Source of the DNA: Saccharina japonica
Taxonomy: Eukaryota > Sar > Phaeophyceae > Laminariales > Laminariaceae
Length of the DNA: 64,000 bases
Direction: 5' to 3'
NCBI GenBank assembly: GCA_008828725.1
Contig: MEHQ01000605.1
Location: 457,722-521,721 of the forward strand
Shown here: in pieces, positions 53,915 through 64,000 of the stretch
Layout: the number at the start of each line of letters is the position of its first letter
How positions within the stretch are numbered: the stretch's first letter is position 1
Position numbers and translations under genes: made by a program
Notes under the pieces: model-generated
Told to the model about the DNA's origin: nothing
The model's input: only the letters and a program-made list of their open reading frames with translations
The model's database searches: none

Positions 53915-54110
53915 ATACACTTTTTTTTTTTGTTCATCCCATTTATTATCTTCGCCCTTCTGTTCTCTCTCCTCTCTTTAGTCGTAACTCAGATCCGGGG
54001 TCACTAAGTACGCTCTCTTCTCCCTCCCCACTACGGTATATACGTGCTTTGCATTTTTGTCGCGAGAATATTTTAACACCTTCTTCCCTCGTCGAATTGT
54101 AGCTGTACAA
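53915..54110 (-). repeat. tRNA-derived SINE, copy 8
   Basis: TCATCCCATTTATTATCTTC, AGTCGTAACTCAGATCCGGG and TTTGTCGCGAGAATATTTTA. It lies directly after the donor of the exon at 54133, within 25 bp. Confidence 0.72.
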
Positions 54111-54132
54111 GGGGGTACGTTGCTCTCGTTAC

Positions 54133-54393
54133 CTCGAAAATGGGCGCCACAGGTGCAGCAGCCGAGGGAGAGAAGGTCACCACCGGAGCTTTCTCTTCGT
54201 CTTCTTCTTTTTTTTCCCTGGGCGCGGCGGGCTGCTGGGGTTCGCAGTCGGCGGCCGGTTCCCCGGGCACCCCCCGGTTGCTCAGCAGCGCCCTCTTCGC
54301 TTTGAGCATCGCGCCCACCTTCCCGAAGACGGCGGCGTTGTCGGCCTTTTTCTTCGCGGCCTTGTCCCTCGCTTTCTTCCACGCGATGTCCGC
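54133..54393 (-). CDS. Ankyrin/membrane gene, exon e (charged cytosolic segment)
   Basis: Eighty-seven codons, phase 0. Acceptor CAACCCTCAG, donor GTAACG. Begins ADIAWKKARDKAAKKKADNA, ends Pro/Ala-rich (FSPSAAAPVAPIFE). Confidence 0.82.
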
Positions 54394-54912
54394 CTGAGGG
54401 TTGTAGTGACCGTAGTGTGAGCTTAACAATGGTTTTTGTTTACGTAGGAGGCATTTTTTTATGAATACATACTATTAATATATACCTATACCTATTATGG
54501 GGGACCTATGTATGGAGTAAATAGGGACCAAATATTGTTATTAGTAAAAACAGGGAAACATACGATAGGTTTTGTGTTCACCATAGGTCCTATTTAATAT
54601 GGCCCTCCGTCAGAGTACAGTACTTCCAACACATAAATTGGTTTCCACCTAGATATATATATATATATATATACGAGGCACGCGATATAGTAGTGCATAC
54701 CGTAGGCAACAGCGATTGCCAGGTACCGGCAAGAAATTGGGAGTTAAAAAAATGGAGTGCAAGAAGTTAAAAAGTCAAAACGCCGTGGGCAGTACAATCA
54801 GTACGTATGTACACCTCACGTTTTTTTTAAGGAAAAACTACTTGGTATTAGAGTTGGAGGCGTTTTTTCTTTTTTTTTCTTGTGAAAGGGTTGACAAATG
54901 GCGAGTCGATTC

Positions 54913-54943
<31 letters not shown>

Positions 54944-57900
54944 TTACAGGGGAACATAGTAATCAGAACCTATGATATACACAAATACCTATATATTACA
55001 GTAATTTTACTAAGCTTTTTTGGTCCTGATTACTATGCCCCCCCGCAATAGTAGTAGTTGTAGTATGGTCCTTGCCATCCTCAACAATGTGTAGCTTCAA
55101 CGTTGATCACTCAGAAACATTCCCAGAAAAAAGGACAAAACCAAGGGAAACACAAAAAACAAAACGGAACCTATTAGTATGTATATACGTGTGCACGAAA
55201 TCGAACTCCCGTCTGCATGTACATACTCCTGCCGCTTGACCTCTACCCACTCGCACTGCTTTACATTTACTGCGTTTTCCGTCCGGCTACGTGTTGCAGC
55301 TCGAGCTACAACGGTGGCTACTCAAAAACATTCTATTGAGAAAATAATAAAGCCAAGGGAAAGTTGGTATTGTTATTGCTGTTATTGGATGTTACGGTTT
55401 TGCCCTCCGAATCCGTGCAGCAGCACTAGCTTCAACGTCCCACCACTCACAAACAACCCCAGAAACAAGGAATAAACCCGCTGGGAGATACGGATACCAG
55501 GCGGTGTGCAATGCGGGCGCTGCAGTCGTCGGTATCGGAGGGGCGCCGGTAGGGAGGCAGGCACGCAGGCACGCACGCATTCATGCATCGATCGGAGCTT
55601 GCCTGTTTTGAGAAGCGCCAGCGAGACAACGAGAACTGCGTCGCGTGGGTTGTGTTGTGCCCCGTCGCGTTGCCGCCGCCGAGGGAGAAAACCCAGAGAA
55701 AATGCCGGCAAAGCAGGAGGAGCGGGAGCACGAGGAGGAGTAGGAGTAGGAGTAGGAGTCGGAGGTGAATTAAAAACAAAATAAGTCGGGTTTCGGGTGA
55801 GCGTTTCGAAAATCTCCTGACCCCGGTCCGATTCCGGTGTTTATCGAGAGCGCTTCGAAAAACAAAATCAGCCCCACCACCTTATTTTGGCGCATTGGTT
55901 GAAGCATCTAGTGCACGAGACAAAAGGGGACTACGAGAGCGTCAAACATTGATCGATTGATTGGGCCTATCCGATTGGCGTAGGGTCAGGGTTCGTTCTG
56001 TTCGTCCCGTACACAGGGCGTGTCAAACCGTTTTCTCCATTAGTGATAAAGCTATCTGCTCCCAAGCAGCCGCACCAGCAGCAGCAGCAGCTCATTTTGG
56101 AGCCGTGCTTACAATTTTTGGCCCCGAGGTTCGACAAAAACAAAATGGTTGAAATGCCCTCTATTATTGAAACCCTAACCCGAACCCTAACCCGCGGACC
56201 GCTCAAGGGAAAGTTATCGGAAAAAAGTGTACGGAGGGGACAGTGTGTACCACGAATCTATAGCAAGACGCGTGTCACAGCCAAGCATCCCTCCCAAGTA
56301 ATTCACCGCTGTCTGTCATGCACAAGCAAGAAAGTCCGCTTCACAAGCGATTTCATAGCAGGGGGCACCTCACCCTTCGTGCGACTCGCCGAACACCTCA
56401 CGTTTCGCTTCGCGCTTGGAGCAAAAAACGCCTGCCTGGTCGGTGAAAACCCGACGTGGTCCGTTCCGGCATTGTAGGGACGCGAGGGTCTATGGTCATA
56501 CGACAACGGCCATGCACGACATGAGTGCACCCGATGCGAGGGCCTATGGTCATACAACTACGGCCATGCACGACGAGTACACCCCCCCCCCTGGTCATAC
56601 CACTGGAGATGTCTCTATTAGGAGTAGGAACGGTGCTCCGTCTCGAAAGGGATGCGTGGTCAATGGTCAAATGACTAAGGCAAGCAACAAATGAGTACGC
56701 CCCCCCCCCACGGCCATGCACGATATGAGTACACCCCCCCCCCCGACCCAAAACCCCCAACAACCATGTTGTACCTTGTCGTTCCACTGCTCGACGCGCT
56801 GGCTGTTGGCGAAACCGTCTAGGGCTGGGATTACGATGGTGCCGACGGCCAGCACTGCCGCCGCTCTGCTTTCCGGCCAGCCGAAGCCGTCCTCGAAGAT
56901 GCTGCTCGTGCCCACCCCCCACACGTACATGGCGGGGGCGCTCAGAGCATAGCTGACGAAGGATCGCCTGGAGGGAGGGAGAGAGGGAGGGAGGGAGGGA
57001 AGGATTTTGGAAAGGTTATGGGAATGACATAGGGGTTCAGGGATGGGTTTGGAATAATCGGGAGATATTGGAGGGAGGGAGGGAGGGAGATCAAGCGAGT
57101 ACGAGACGAAACGGTGAATGACCAAAAGCCTCCCCATGTTCGAGAATTTACTATTTGCGCTGCTGCAGTAGAAGAACACACGCCCCGGAGGAAAGGGTTT
57201 AGGAAGGGTTATGGGAATAGCATCGGGGTTCAGGGATGGTTTAAAAAAAATCGGGAGAGAGTGGAGGGAGGAGGGGGGGGAGGGGGGAGGATTCAGAGAG
57301 GGGTGTGGGGAGGGAGGGGTCCATGGGTTCAGGGAGGGACGGAGGGAAACAGGAAAACAAAAGACAGGAACACAGAGGCCGAACATGGGGTGTTTGTCGC
57401 AAGTGAGGAATCTGCAGTCACAAGGCGAGGGTGGGTGTGTGTGTGGGTAGAGGGGCGCAGGGTCATCCTTTTTTTTCGGAGGTTTTACATTTGTTTCGTG
57501 AAAAAATCCAAGACTCCAAAAAGCACTGCCTCTCAATTTCTGAAGTGCTGGCGCAGACTGCATGTACATTTGAGGGTTTCGTGGGAGGGGGGCTCGCTCA
57601 CCTCACGAGGGGGCCGTCTGGAGACTGCACCTTGCGGTGCACCAGACCACTAGCCCAAGCCAGGACGGGCGCGAGGAAGGACATGATCAAGAGGAGGGAC
57701 AGTCTCTCGTACGGGGGATCGTTCCACGGCACTTCCGGCAGAAGCAGCTGGAAGATCTGAACAAAGGCCAAGCAATGAGAACAGAAAAAAGGGAGCATTG
57801 CATGATTAACTTTCCGGCAGAAGTATAGCTGAAAGATCTGAGCAAAGGCAAGCGATGAGAACAAAAAACAAAAAGGGAGCATGCATGATTATTTTCCCGG

Positions 57901-60900
57901 CAAAAGCATAGCTGAACGATCTGAACAAAGGCAAGCAACGGCAACACACAAAAGGGGGCATGTAATATTATTATTATTATCATTGCGTTTCCCATCCCAT
58001 AGACAATGTGCAGCATGGGTTTCAACGTTGACCACTCATGAAAAACAAAATATCAGAAAAAAACAGAAGAAAACCGAGGGAAACTGAAACAAAAAAAGGA
58101 GCATGTATGTGGGAAGGAAGGGGCAAGGACATCGGATGGAGTAGATGCCAATAACATCCCCGAGAATAACGACCGTTTAGGTTCAACAGGAAAAAAATAG
58201 GCCTTGCCTTTCGGGGGTTACTACTCTGATCGCAAATCTAAAGATCGGTTGGTCTTCGTGGTAATGTCGAAACGGTCCTTATATTTCCGCCCAGAGTGTT
58301 GAGCCGGCAGTAGGTGCCGGCAGTAGGTGTCGAAGGGAGATAGACTTCGTGTAGCTTCCCTTTTGTTTTCCTTCTTTTTTCTGGGAATGTTTTATGAGCG
58401 ATCCATGTTGAAGCTACTGCTATAGCCTAGTCCAATAGACTACTGCTGTGGTCCAATAGGCTACTCGTACTGTAGTCCAATAGGCTACTGTAGTGCAATA
58501 GGCTACTGTAGTCCAATAGGTCTCCTTGGTTTTCTTCTTCTTTCGGATAATGTTTCTGAGGGATTAACGATGAGGCTCATACCACCTACACGTTGTCAGG
58601 TGGCAGACACAATGATACTAGCGAACAAAAGGAAGAACATCACGATCAGCAGCAACAACGTTTAAGTAACATTTTCATGAGAGTTTCACGAAATGTCCCA
58701 AAAGCTCACGAAGGTTCACACAAAAAAACACCAAAACCAAAAACAAATACTAAAACAGTTTCGCGAAATACCACGAAAGGTTCGAGAGAGTTCACGAAAG
58801 GTCACGAAAGTTGACGAACGTTGACGAAAAGTTCAACACCTCAGACAGATCATGATGTAGACAATCTATAGATAAATCATTATCTAGATCATTTACAGAT
58901 AGGTCATGATCTAGATCATCTAGTTCCTCACCTACCGTTGGGAGAGGCTGTGAAGGGTCTGCATAGTACTTATCCAACCCAATAAACGTGGGCTACTCGT
59001 AGGTCATCCAGAGAGTACATGGCCCCCATCCTGCCATATCATGAGCTAGATCATGCAATATCGGGAATAGGCCTGGCTTGAAAGACCTAGAGCACGAACT
59101 GGGAATGATCTATATCTGGCATGTAGACGATCTGTCCTGGGATTCGAAAAAGTTCACAAACGAAAAATTACAATTTTTCACGAGGTCTCTCCCGCCAAGC
59201 GTTCTCGCCACTGACTGACTGACCACGATGAGCTTTCCAGGAATAAAGGACTGAATCTTCGCCTCGAACGTTGATGCCCTAGCCCTGTGTTCGACGTCTC
59301 TCTGCCGACGGAGGCGGTATACGAGTAGGGGGAGGGGGGGGGGGGGGTACTCATTAGCCGCATGTCATGCGTGGCTGCAATCTTATGACCATAGACCCTC
59401 GCATCCCTACAATGCCGGGACGGAGCATGTCGGGTTTTCACCGACCAGGCAGGCATTGCTACAGTAGTAGCACCAAGCGCGAAGCGAAACGTGAGGTGTT
59501 CGGCGAGTCGCACGAAAGGCGGGGGGTGTACTTCATTGTTCATGCATGGCCGTAGTCGCATGACCATTAGACCCTCGCATCCTTTACAATGCCGGGATGG
59601 AGCATGTCTGGATTTCACCGACCAGGCAGACATTGCTACGTAGCACCAAGCAGTAATCAGACCCTACGATGGACACACAAAAAAAAGAGCCCATGTTTCC
59701 CCCAATATTTACGCCTCATAGTTGGTTCTGAATATGATGCCCCTCGTAATATAACACAGTGCAGGACACCTAATAAGAAACAGGCTAATAAGAAATCCAG
59801 GCTGATATTTAGAGGAAAATAAGAAATTCGGGAGTCGTTATCTTGAAATTAGTGTAGAAAGCACCCTCTCTCAGATAAGAAATCCAGCCTGGGCCGGGTT
59901 TTCTGTTTCTTATTCAGTGTCCTGTGCTGTAGCACCTTCAGGTTGTTCAGGCGCTTTTGCACGCAAGACTCCATCTCCTTGCCCCCGGCCAGCTTGGCCA
60001 TGATCAGGGGCTGCTTCTTCTCGTAGTGGTCAGCGCCCTCCAGCAGGTCGTCCACCTGCGGTGTCGTTTGTGATAGGACTGGGTGAGACACAGAGTATCC
60101 CCTTGCAGGTTTGTCTATTAAGCATCCTTGGTGTTACTCACTTTCCGTAGAGTCAAGCGTAGAAGAGAAGCAGCTTATATTAATCCCCGAGCCAGATGAC
60201 ATCTGCTCGGGATGGGCTTCAAGTATGGCCCACAGATATTATAAATACCCCGAATACCGAATACGAATGCCATCCAAGTTATACGAAAACGGATCAATTA
60301 CCTATGCAGAGGTAATTACCGGCCTTCCTAGCCCATACCATTACACGTTGCCGTCGCCGTGCGGCGCGCGTTCCGTGTGTGTGTATGTGTGCGTGTTGCG
60401 GTGTTTCGGAAAAACACGTGTAGCGTTTGAGATATCGTAGACCACTCTCACCGCGAGAGGGGGAAAGAAAAAAAAAAGAAGATAAACTCATATTCGCTGG
60501 CAGTAAGAGAGGACTCCAACTCCCCCTTACAAATACATGTGAAACAGGAAAACGCCGGCCAAAAAATGAGGATGGGAGGACAGTATCTCCCCCGGAGGGC
60601 GGGTGTACTTATTAGCCGCATGCGATGCATGGCCGTAGTCGTATGACCGTAGACCCTCGCATCCTTACAAAGCCGGGACGGGGCAAGTTGGGTTTTCACC
60701 AACCAGGCAGATATTGCTTGCACCAAAGCGCGAAGCGCCGTGAGGTGTTGGGCGACGGGTTCAAACAAGCCCACCTCCATCTTTTCCGCGAGAAAAAAAA
60801 ATGCATTTCCCATGCCTCTCCCCCCCCCCCTCCCCGCGTGCTTCTCGTCTTTTCCTACGTACAGTTGTTAGAAAGTTGCATTCGCTTGCAAAGAGAAAAG

Positions 60901-63431
60901 GACACCAACTCCCTCGTACAGATCAGGAATAGGAAAAGGGTGCCAAAGAAATCGGATGGGAGCGCATTGTTTTCCTCGGGAGGGGGGAAGGGGGGGATTC
61001 AAAGCCCACCTCCATCCTTCCACGATATTTTTTGTTTCACGCCTCTCCTCACCCCCCCCCCCCCGTGCTTCTTGTCTTTATAAAAAAACACCCACACATC
61101 GGCTGTGACATCGAGCATTTTTTTTTCGAAACTCACGTTCGCAATCTGCTTTTTTGTGAGAGCAGCCCCACCTTATAGGGGTGGTGGCTTATTCATTTCT
61201 GAGCTCCTCGCGTGAGGACGCTCGAGTCTTTAATCTCTCACGCGAAACGTGACTTTCGAATAAAAAAAAAACATTTTTTTTCGGTTGGCGAAAACCCGAG
61301 CAACGTTTCTATGAGCTACGTACGAGTAGTATAGTCCTGAAGTCCTGAAAAAAAAAAAAACATGCTTGCAAAAGTGCCATACTAACCCGTAGTTGGTGTT
61401 CGCCTTCTGAGAAGGAAAATAATGCCTCAGAAGGCGAACACTAACTGCACCAACCCCTATTATACCGAAATAATGTCTGTTGATACTGTTAGTGTAGTGA
61501 CTCTTCGATCGCGTGTACTTTTTGTGGTGGTGGAAATCGAGTTTTAAAAGGCTACAGCTCTTCTTGCAGCATTTATTTGTTGATCGACATTTCTAGTCTA
61601 CGACGTTCCCTACATACATACGAGTACTACGTACTCGTACGGGGTTTGTACCTGAACTGATGACCTAAATATATTAATATTACTATGATAACCAGGTTCA
61701 TATTCGTACCCATAATATTTGCATCCGATATGCACGTATTGCATGTTATTATTTGCAAGCCCCATTTTGATTGAATGTGTATCGGGCATCTAGCATATCA
61801 CAGCTTGCAAGTTTTCTCTATACGTATAACTCGGTTGTTGGGTGGGGTGAAGGGGCTATTATAAGCTCATGCGAGGAACCCTCAGGCAAATTCGGTGCCA
61901 GCCCCTCTACCGCGGCAGCGCGGGGCCTCATGAAGGGTCACAACAGGAGGCATTTTTTTTTTTTTTTTTCCGTCTTACGACGCATGCTACACACGGCGGT
62001 AGAGACGCGCCACGTTTTTTTTTTTCCAGGAGATGTTGTGGTAACTTGACGAGCTCTATACCACCTCATCCAAATCATTTTGGAGGGAAACATACCACCT
62101 CACTCGAGGGTGGTCGATTTTGTTTTTTCGACATCTCACATAATTTTTTGTTCGTTAGGGGGGGGGGGGGGTTACTAAAACCAAGTGAAAAAAATGAAAA
62201 TAAGGATCATGTTTTTTTTTTCCATTTTCTTACTTCATCATGTGATCACAACGGTTGCAACGGTTTTCTATTCCGACCTCTCGGGGTGTGGTGTGTCGTT
62301 TTCTCTTTTTTCTGGACGCCCCTGCCTCACCCAACCAAAAAAAATCAGTTTGGAGGGAAACAAAAAAAGTGCTACGTACAGTACGTGCCTGCTGCTACTA
62401 CGGTAGGGGGGGTCATGTTACAGGTGCATGTTTTTCACCTGCACAGAGCCACTCGGCCGAGTGGCTGCTTTACTGCGTTGTACTCATATTACCTTCTTTT
62501 TGTTTTCGTTGTTCTATATGCGCACCGCCATTGGAGGTTTTGTTACGCAACGCCAACGAACTATGTTTAGGTCCATTTTTTCAGTTAGATTCGGAGCCAC
62601 TCGACCGAGTGGCCAAAACCCGGTAGTGAACATGCGGGTACCCCCCCCCCCCGTATCGTAGCACCAGTCGCCTCGTACGAAGCCGACGCACAAATCCGAT
62701 GGCCCCAAGTATAACAAATATGGTAAATGTTTTTGCAACACACAAGTAAGAGTCAAATACCCATGATTTTGGAGTGATTAACCCATTCCGAACAGAAAAA
62801 ATATTATCTCACACTAATTCCAAGTAGTTTGTCCCCAAATATATGGGACCGATTCTTAAGGGGTTAACCCATTCAGAACGGAAAAAAAATGTCCCACACT
62901 AATTCCAAGTAGTTTGTCCCCAAATATATGGGACCGATTCTTAAGGGGTTAACCCATTCAGAACGGAAAAAAAATATCTCACACTAATTCCAAGTAGTTT
63001 GTCCCCAAATATATGGGACCGATTCTTAAGGGGTTAACCCATTCAGAACGGAAAAAAAATGTCCCACACTAATTCCAAGTAGTTTGTCCCCAAATATATG
63101 GGACAAGTTCTTAAGGGGTTAACCCATTCAGAACTGAAAAAAAATGTCCCACACTAATTCCAAGTAGTTTTTCCCCCAAATACGTGGGACTAGTTCTTAA
63201 GGGACTAAGGCGCCCCCCGCCCCACCCCGTCCGTCATTCCGAAAACGTTTTCGCCAAAAAAAAGGTATACCATCTCTATATCATCGTAGCACGCGGCTTT
63301 ACCTCCTCGTCGAGCACGTCGGCCCTTAGAGCTTCCACCGTGACCTCAAAAACTTGGGAGTTTCCGGATAAGATGCCGTGGGAGAGGAGCGTCCTCCCCC
63401 AGGAGTCCGTCGCCGTCAGCATGTCCCGGAC
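54133..63431 (-). CDS. Ankyrin-like and multi-membrane-segment protein (partial)
   Basis: Five exons (63431-63303, 60055-59936, 57756-57602, 56967-56775, 54393-54133) join in phase into 286 residues. The first two read as ankyrin-type helix pairs (TDSWGRTLLSHGILSGNS; YEKKQPLIMAKLAGGKEM). The next two hold about three membrane helices (LSLLLIMSFLAPVLAWASGL, SYALSAPAMYVWGVGTS, AAAVLAVGTIVIPALDGF). The last is a Lys-rich then Glu/Pro-rich cytosolic segment. It is probably an integral membrane protein with a cytosolic ankyrin module. Function unknown; a channel or receptor is possible but no pore motif was seen. The 5' end is beyond 64000. The 3' end is either near 50941 or continues into 45403 and the CNB chain. 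Confidence 0.7.
54495..54615. mobile_element. Inverted-repeat miniature element (family E)
   Basis: TTATGGGGGACCTATGTATG to TATTTAATATGGCCCTCCGT, with the CAAATATTGTTATTAGTAAA centre. Confidence 0.65.
54945..55048. mobile_element. Inverted-repeat element, AGTAATCAG variant
   Basis: AGGGGAACATAGTAATCAGA against TGATTACTATGCCCCCCCGC. It sits next to a (TAG)n run of 11 units. Confidence 0.65.
55050..56329 (-). other. Intron of the ankyrin/membrane gene
   Basis: No exon or known element recognised. Short CCCTAACCC pair at 56172-56192. A plus-strand frame at 55583-55768 is Arg/Ser-rich without homology. Confidence 0.45.
56330..56600 (-). repeat. Family B dispersed repeat
   Basis: TCGTGCGACTCGCCGAACAC, CGGCATTGTAGGGACGCGAG and CATACGACAACGGCCATGCA, with a duplicated end (56519 and 56570) and a C run. 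Confidence 0.8.
56600..56745 (+). repeat. Family C repeat plus tandem family B tail
   Basis: GATGTCTCTATTAGGAGTAG to CAACAAATGAGTACG and C run, then CCATGCACGATATGAGTACA and a second C run. Confidence 0.78.
56775..56967 (-). CDS. Ankyrin/membrane gene, exon d (membrane helices 2 and 3)
   Basis: 193 nt, phase 2 in, phase 0 out. Acceptor TCCCTCCCTCCAG, donor GTACAA. Encodes RSFVSYALSAPAMYVWGVGT and ESRAAAVLAVGTIVIPALDG. Confidence 0.87.
57602..57756 (-). CDS. Ankyrin/membrane gene, exon c (membrane helix 1)
   Basis: 155 nt, phase 0 in, phase 2 out. Acceptor CCTTTGTTCAG, donor GTGAGC. Encodes IFQLLLPEVPWNDPPYERLS and LLLIMSFLAPVLAWASGLVH. Confidence 0.87.
57731..57965. repeat. Triplicated 3' splice site and exon start
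   Basis: Three tandem copies of about 75-85 bp. Each holds (minus strand) TTTGTTCAG or TTTGCTCAG followed by ATCTTCCAGCTGC-like exon text and then GCATG(C)ATTAA. Only the copy nearest the exon keeps the full open frame. Confidence 0.8.
58226..58300. mobile_element. Short inverted-repeat element (family F)
   Basis: ACTCTGATCGCAAATCTAAA...GATCGGTTGG against AAACGGTCCTTATATTTCCG and CCCAGAGTG. Confidence 0.6.
58838..59140 (-). repeat. Family D repeat
   Basis: AGATCATGATCTAGAC units, CTATAGATAAATCATTATC, ATCATGAGCTAGATCATGCA and CTGGGAATGATCTATATC. Confidence 0.65.
59360..59665 (+). repeat. Family B, two tandem partial copies
   Basis: Both start at a G run with the GTACTCATTAGC or TGTACTTCATTG motif and share ATGCCGGGA(C/T)GGAGCATGTC and CAGGCA(G)ACATTGCTAC. 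Confidence 0.82.
59936..60055 (-). CDS. Ankyrin/membrane gene, exon b
   Basis: Forty codons, phase 0. Acceptor GACACCGCAG, donor GTGCTA. Encodes VDDLLEGADHYEKKQPLIMA and KLAGGKEMESCVQKRL, an ankyrin-type helix pair. Confidence 0.85.
60056..60599 (-). other. Intron part
   Basis: A plus-strand open frame (60111-60440) shows no family resemblance and is judged chance. Nothing else seen. Confidence 0.4.
60600..60765 (+). repeat. Family B fragment
   Basis: GGTGTACTTATTAGCCGCAT, CGCATCCTTACAAAGCCGGG and GCGCGAAGCGCCGTGAGGTG. Confidence 0.78.
60766..62777 (-). other. Intron part with hairpin and homopolymers
   Basis: Contains a duplicated CCCACCTCCATC(T/C)TTCC...CACGCCTCTCCTC block (60770 and 61005), a hairpin (61391-61446, arms of 21 nt around GGCGAACAC), several T and G runs and a CACTCGGCCGAGTGGC palindrome (62450-62466, echoed at 62600). 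No exon recognised. Confidence 0.5.
62778..63208 (+). mobile_element. Tandem array of five TTAA-flanked 85-bp elements
   Basis: TTAACCC starts at 62778, 62864, 62949, 63034 and 63119, a period of 85-86 bp. Each unit has inverted ends CCCATTCAGAAC and the complement of GTTCTTAAGGGG, and adjacent units share one TTAA. The last unit is diverged at its right end. Confidence 0.88.
63303..63431 (-). CDS. Ankyrin/membrane gene, exon a (first in window)
   Basis: Forty-three codons, phase 0. Acceptor TTGTTGAGACAG, donor GTAAAG. Encodes DSWGRTLLSHGILSGNSQVF and EALRADVLDEE. Ankyrin-like with the T-L and G-N turn positions recognisable. Confidence 0.83.
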
Positions 63432-63524
63432 CTGTCTCAACAAAGACCGACGGTGGGGGTGGTCAGGGGGGGGGGGGGGGACCGCGGTGCGTAACCGTTT
63501 CTCTTTAACCCTCTGGGATTGGTG

Positions 63525-64000
63525 TACTCATGTCGTGCACGGCCGTAGTCGTATGACCATAGACCCTCTGCATCCCCTACAACGCCGGGGACGGAGGTAC
63601 TAGCGGGGGGGGGGTAAGTACTCATTGTCGTGCTCGGCCGTAGCGTATGACCATAGACCCTCGCGACCTTACAACGCCGGGACGGAGCAAGTTGGGTTTT
63701 CACCATCCAGGCAGACATTGCTTTTTGCACCAAGCGCGAAGTGAAATACTCATGTGATGAATGGCTGTAGTCGTATGACCATAGACCCTCGCATCCCTAC
63801 AACGCCGGGACGGAGCATGTTGTGTTTTCACCATCCAGGTAGACATTGCTTTTTGCACCAAGCGCGAAGCGCCGTGAGGTATTGGGCGAGTCGCATGGAG
63901 GGTGAGCTGCTTCCTGCTAAGAACCGCATGTGAGGCGGACTTGCACATGGACGACAGCCTCCAATGAATTGATTTAATTTCAATGAATTGATTTAATTTC
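63525..64000 (+). repeat. Family B, three tandem partial copies, running off the window
   Basis: Starts GGTGTACTCATGTCGTGC, restarts after a G run at 63605, and again near 63750 (no G run) through to GATTTAATTTC. The last 17 bp are a direct duplication of CAATGAATTGATTTAAT. Confidence 0.8.

Larger units (their letters stand above)
57966..59359 (-). other. Intron of the ankyrin/membrane gene
   Basis: Contains a family F element (58226-58300), a CCAATAGGCTACTGTAGT array (58420-58530), GTTCACGAAAG units (58680-58830) and a family D repeat (58838-59140). Confidence 0.6.

Noticed and set aside
56171-56195. Interstitial telomere (two CCCTAACCC blocks)
   Set aside because: Only two short blocks; too little to distinguish from chance in a repeat-rich intron.
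58420-58530. CRISPR-like array of CCAATAGGCTACTGTAGT
   Set aside because: Repeats are nearly contiguous with no distinct spacers, and the genome is eukaryotic; it is a minisatellite.
60111-60440. 109-residue plus-strand open frame in an intron
   Set aside because: No domain and no splice or start context.

Overview
This is a nuclear window from an intron-rich eukaryote. Coding DNA is scattered in short exons (42 to about 270 nt, with two of about 1.0 and 1.9 kb). Introns are mostly 0.2 to 2 kb, and a few are longer. They are full of minisatellites, homopolymer G/C runs, SINE-like repeats and small inverted-repeat elements. Domain mixing (receiver, TPR, cyclic-nucleotide-binding and ankyrin domains in long proteins) and intron style suggest a stramenopile, perhaps a brown alga or relative. 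That placement is inference; no diagnostic marker gene is present.

Layout. (1) 1844-5406, plus strand: the last two exons of a cytochrome b5-domain protein resembling the b5 module of NCB5OR, with 5' exons outside the window. (2) 5407-9493: a convergent intergenic region made of minisatellites and dispersed repeats. (3) 9494-40315, minus strand: at least 25 exons that chain in phase into 1,996 residues. The order is a degenerate response-regulator receiver, a basic low-complexity region, TPR repeats, a 635-residue Gly-rich linker, then two cyclic-nucleotide-binding (CNB) domains and a basic tail. The upstream end of this gene is unresolved. (4) 45086-45403: one further minus-strand exon, compatible in phase with either neighbour. 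(5) 54133-63431, minus strand: five in-phase exons of an ankyrin-like plus multi-membrane-segment protein. Its 5' end lies beyond 64000. It may be a separate gene ending near 50941 or the N-terminal part of the same giant gene as (3).

If (3), (4) and (5) are one gene, it would run from membrane/ankyrin through receiver and TPR to tandem CNB and span more than 54 kb. If they are two genes, both run in the same direction. Either way the region looks dedicated to signalling by cyclic nucleotides or related ligands.

The intervening DNA holds several repeat families: an 85-bp TTAA-flanked element that is also arranged as a five-copy tandem array; TA-flanked mariner-like and TAA-flanked Harbinger-like miniature elements; a tRNA-derived SINE with Pol III A and B boxes; and two families that both end in the same short motif next to a G/C homopolymer. 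All calls come from reading the sequence. Exon borders rest on splice-site consensus and codon-phase continuity, not on transcript data.
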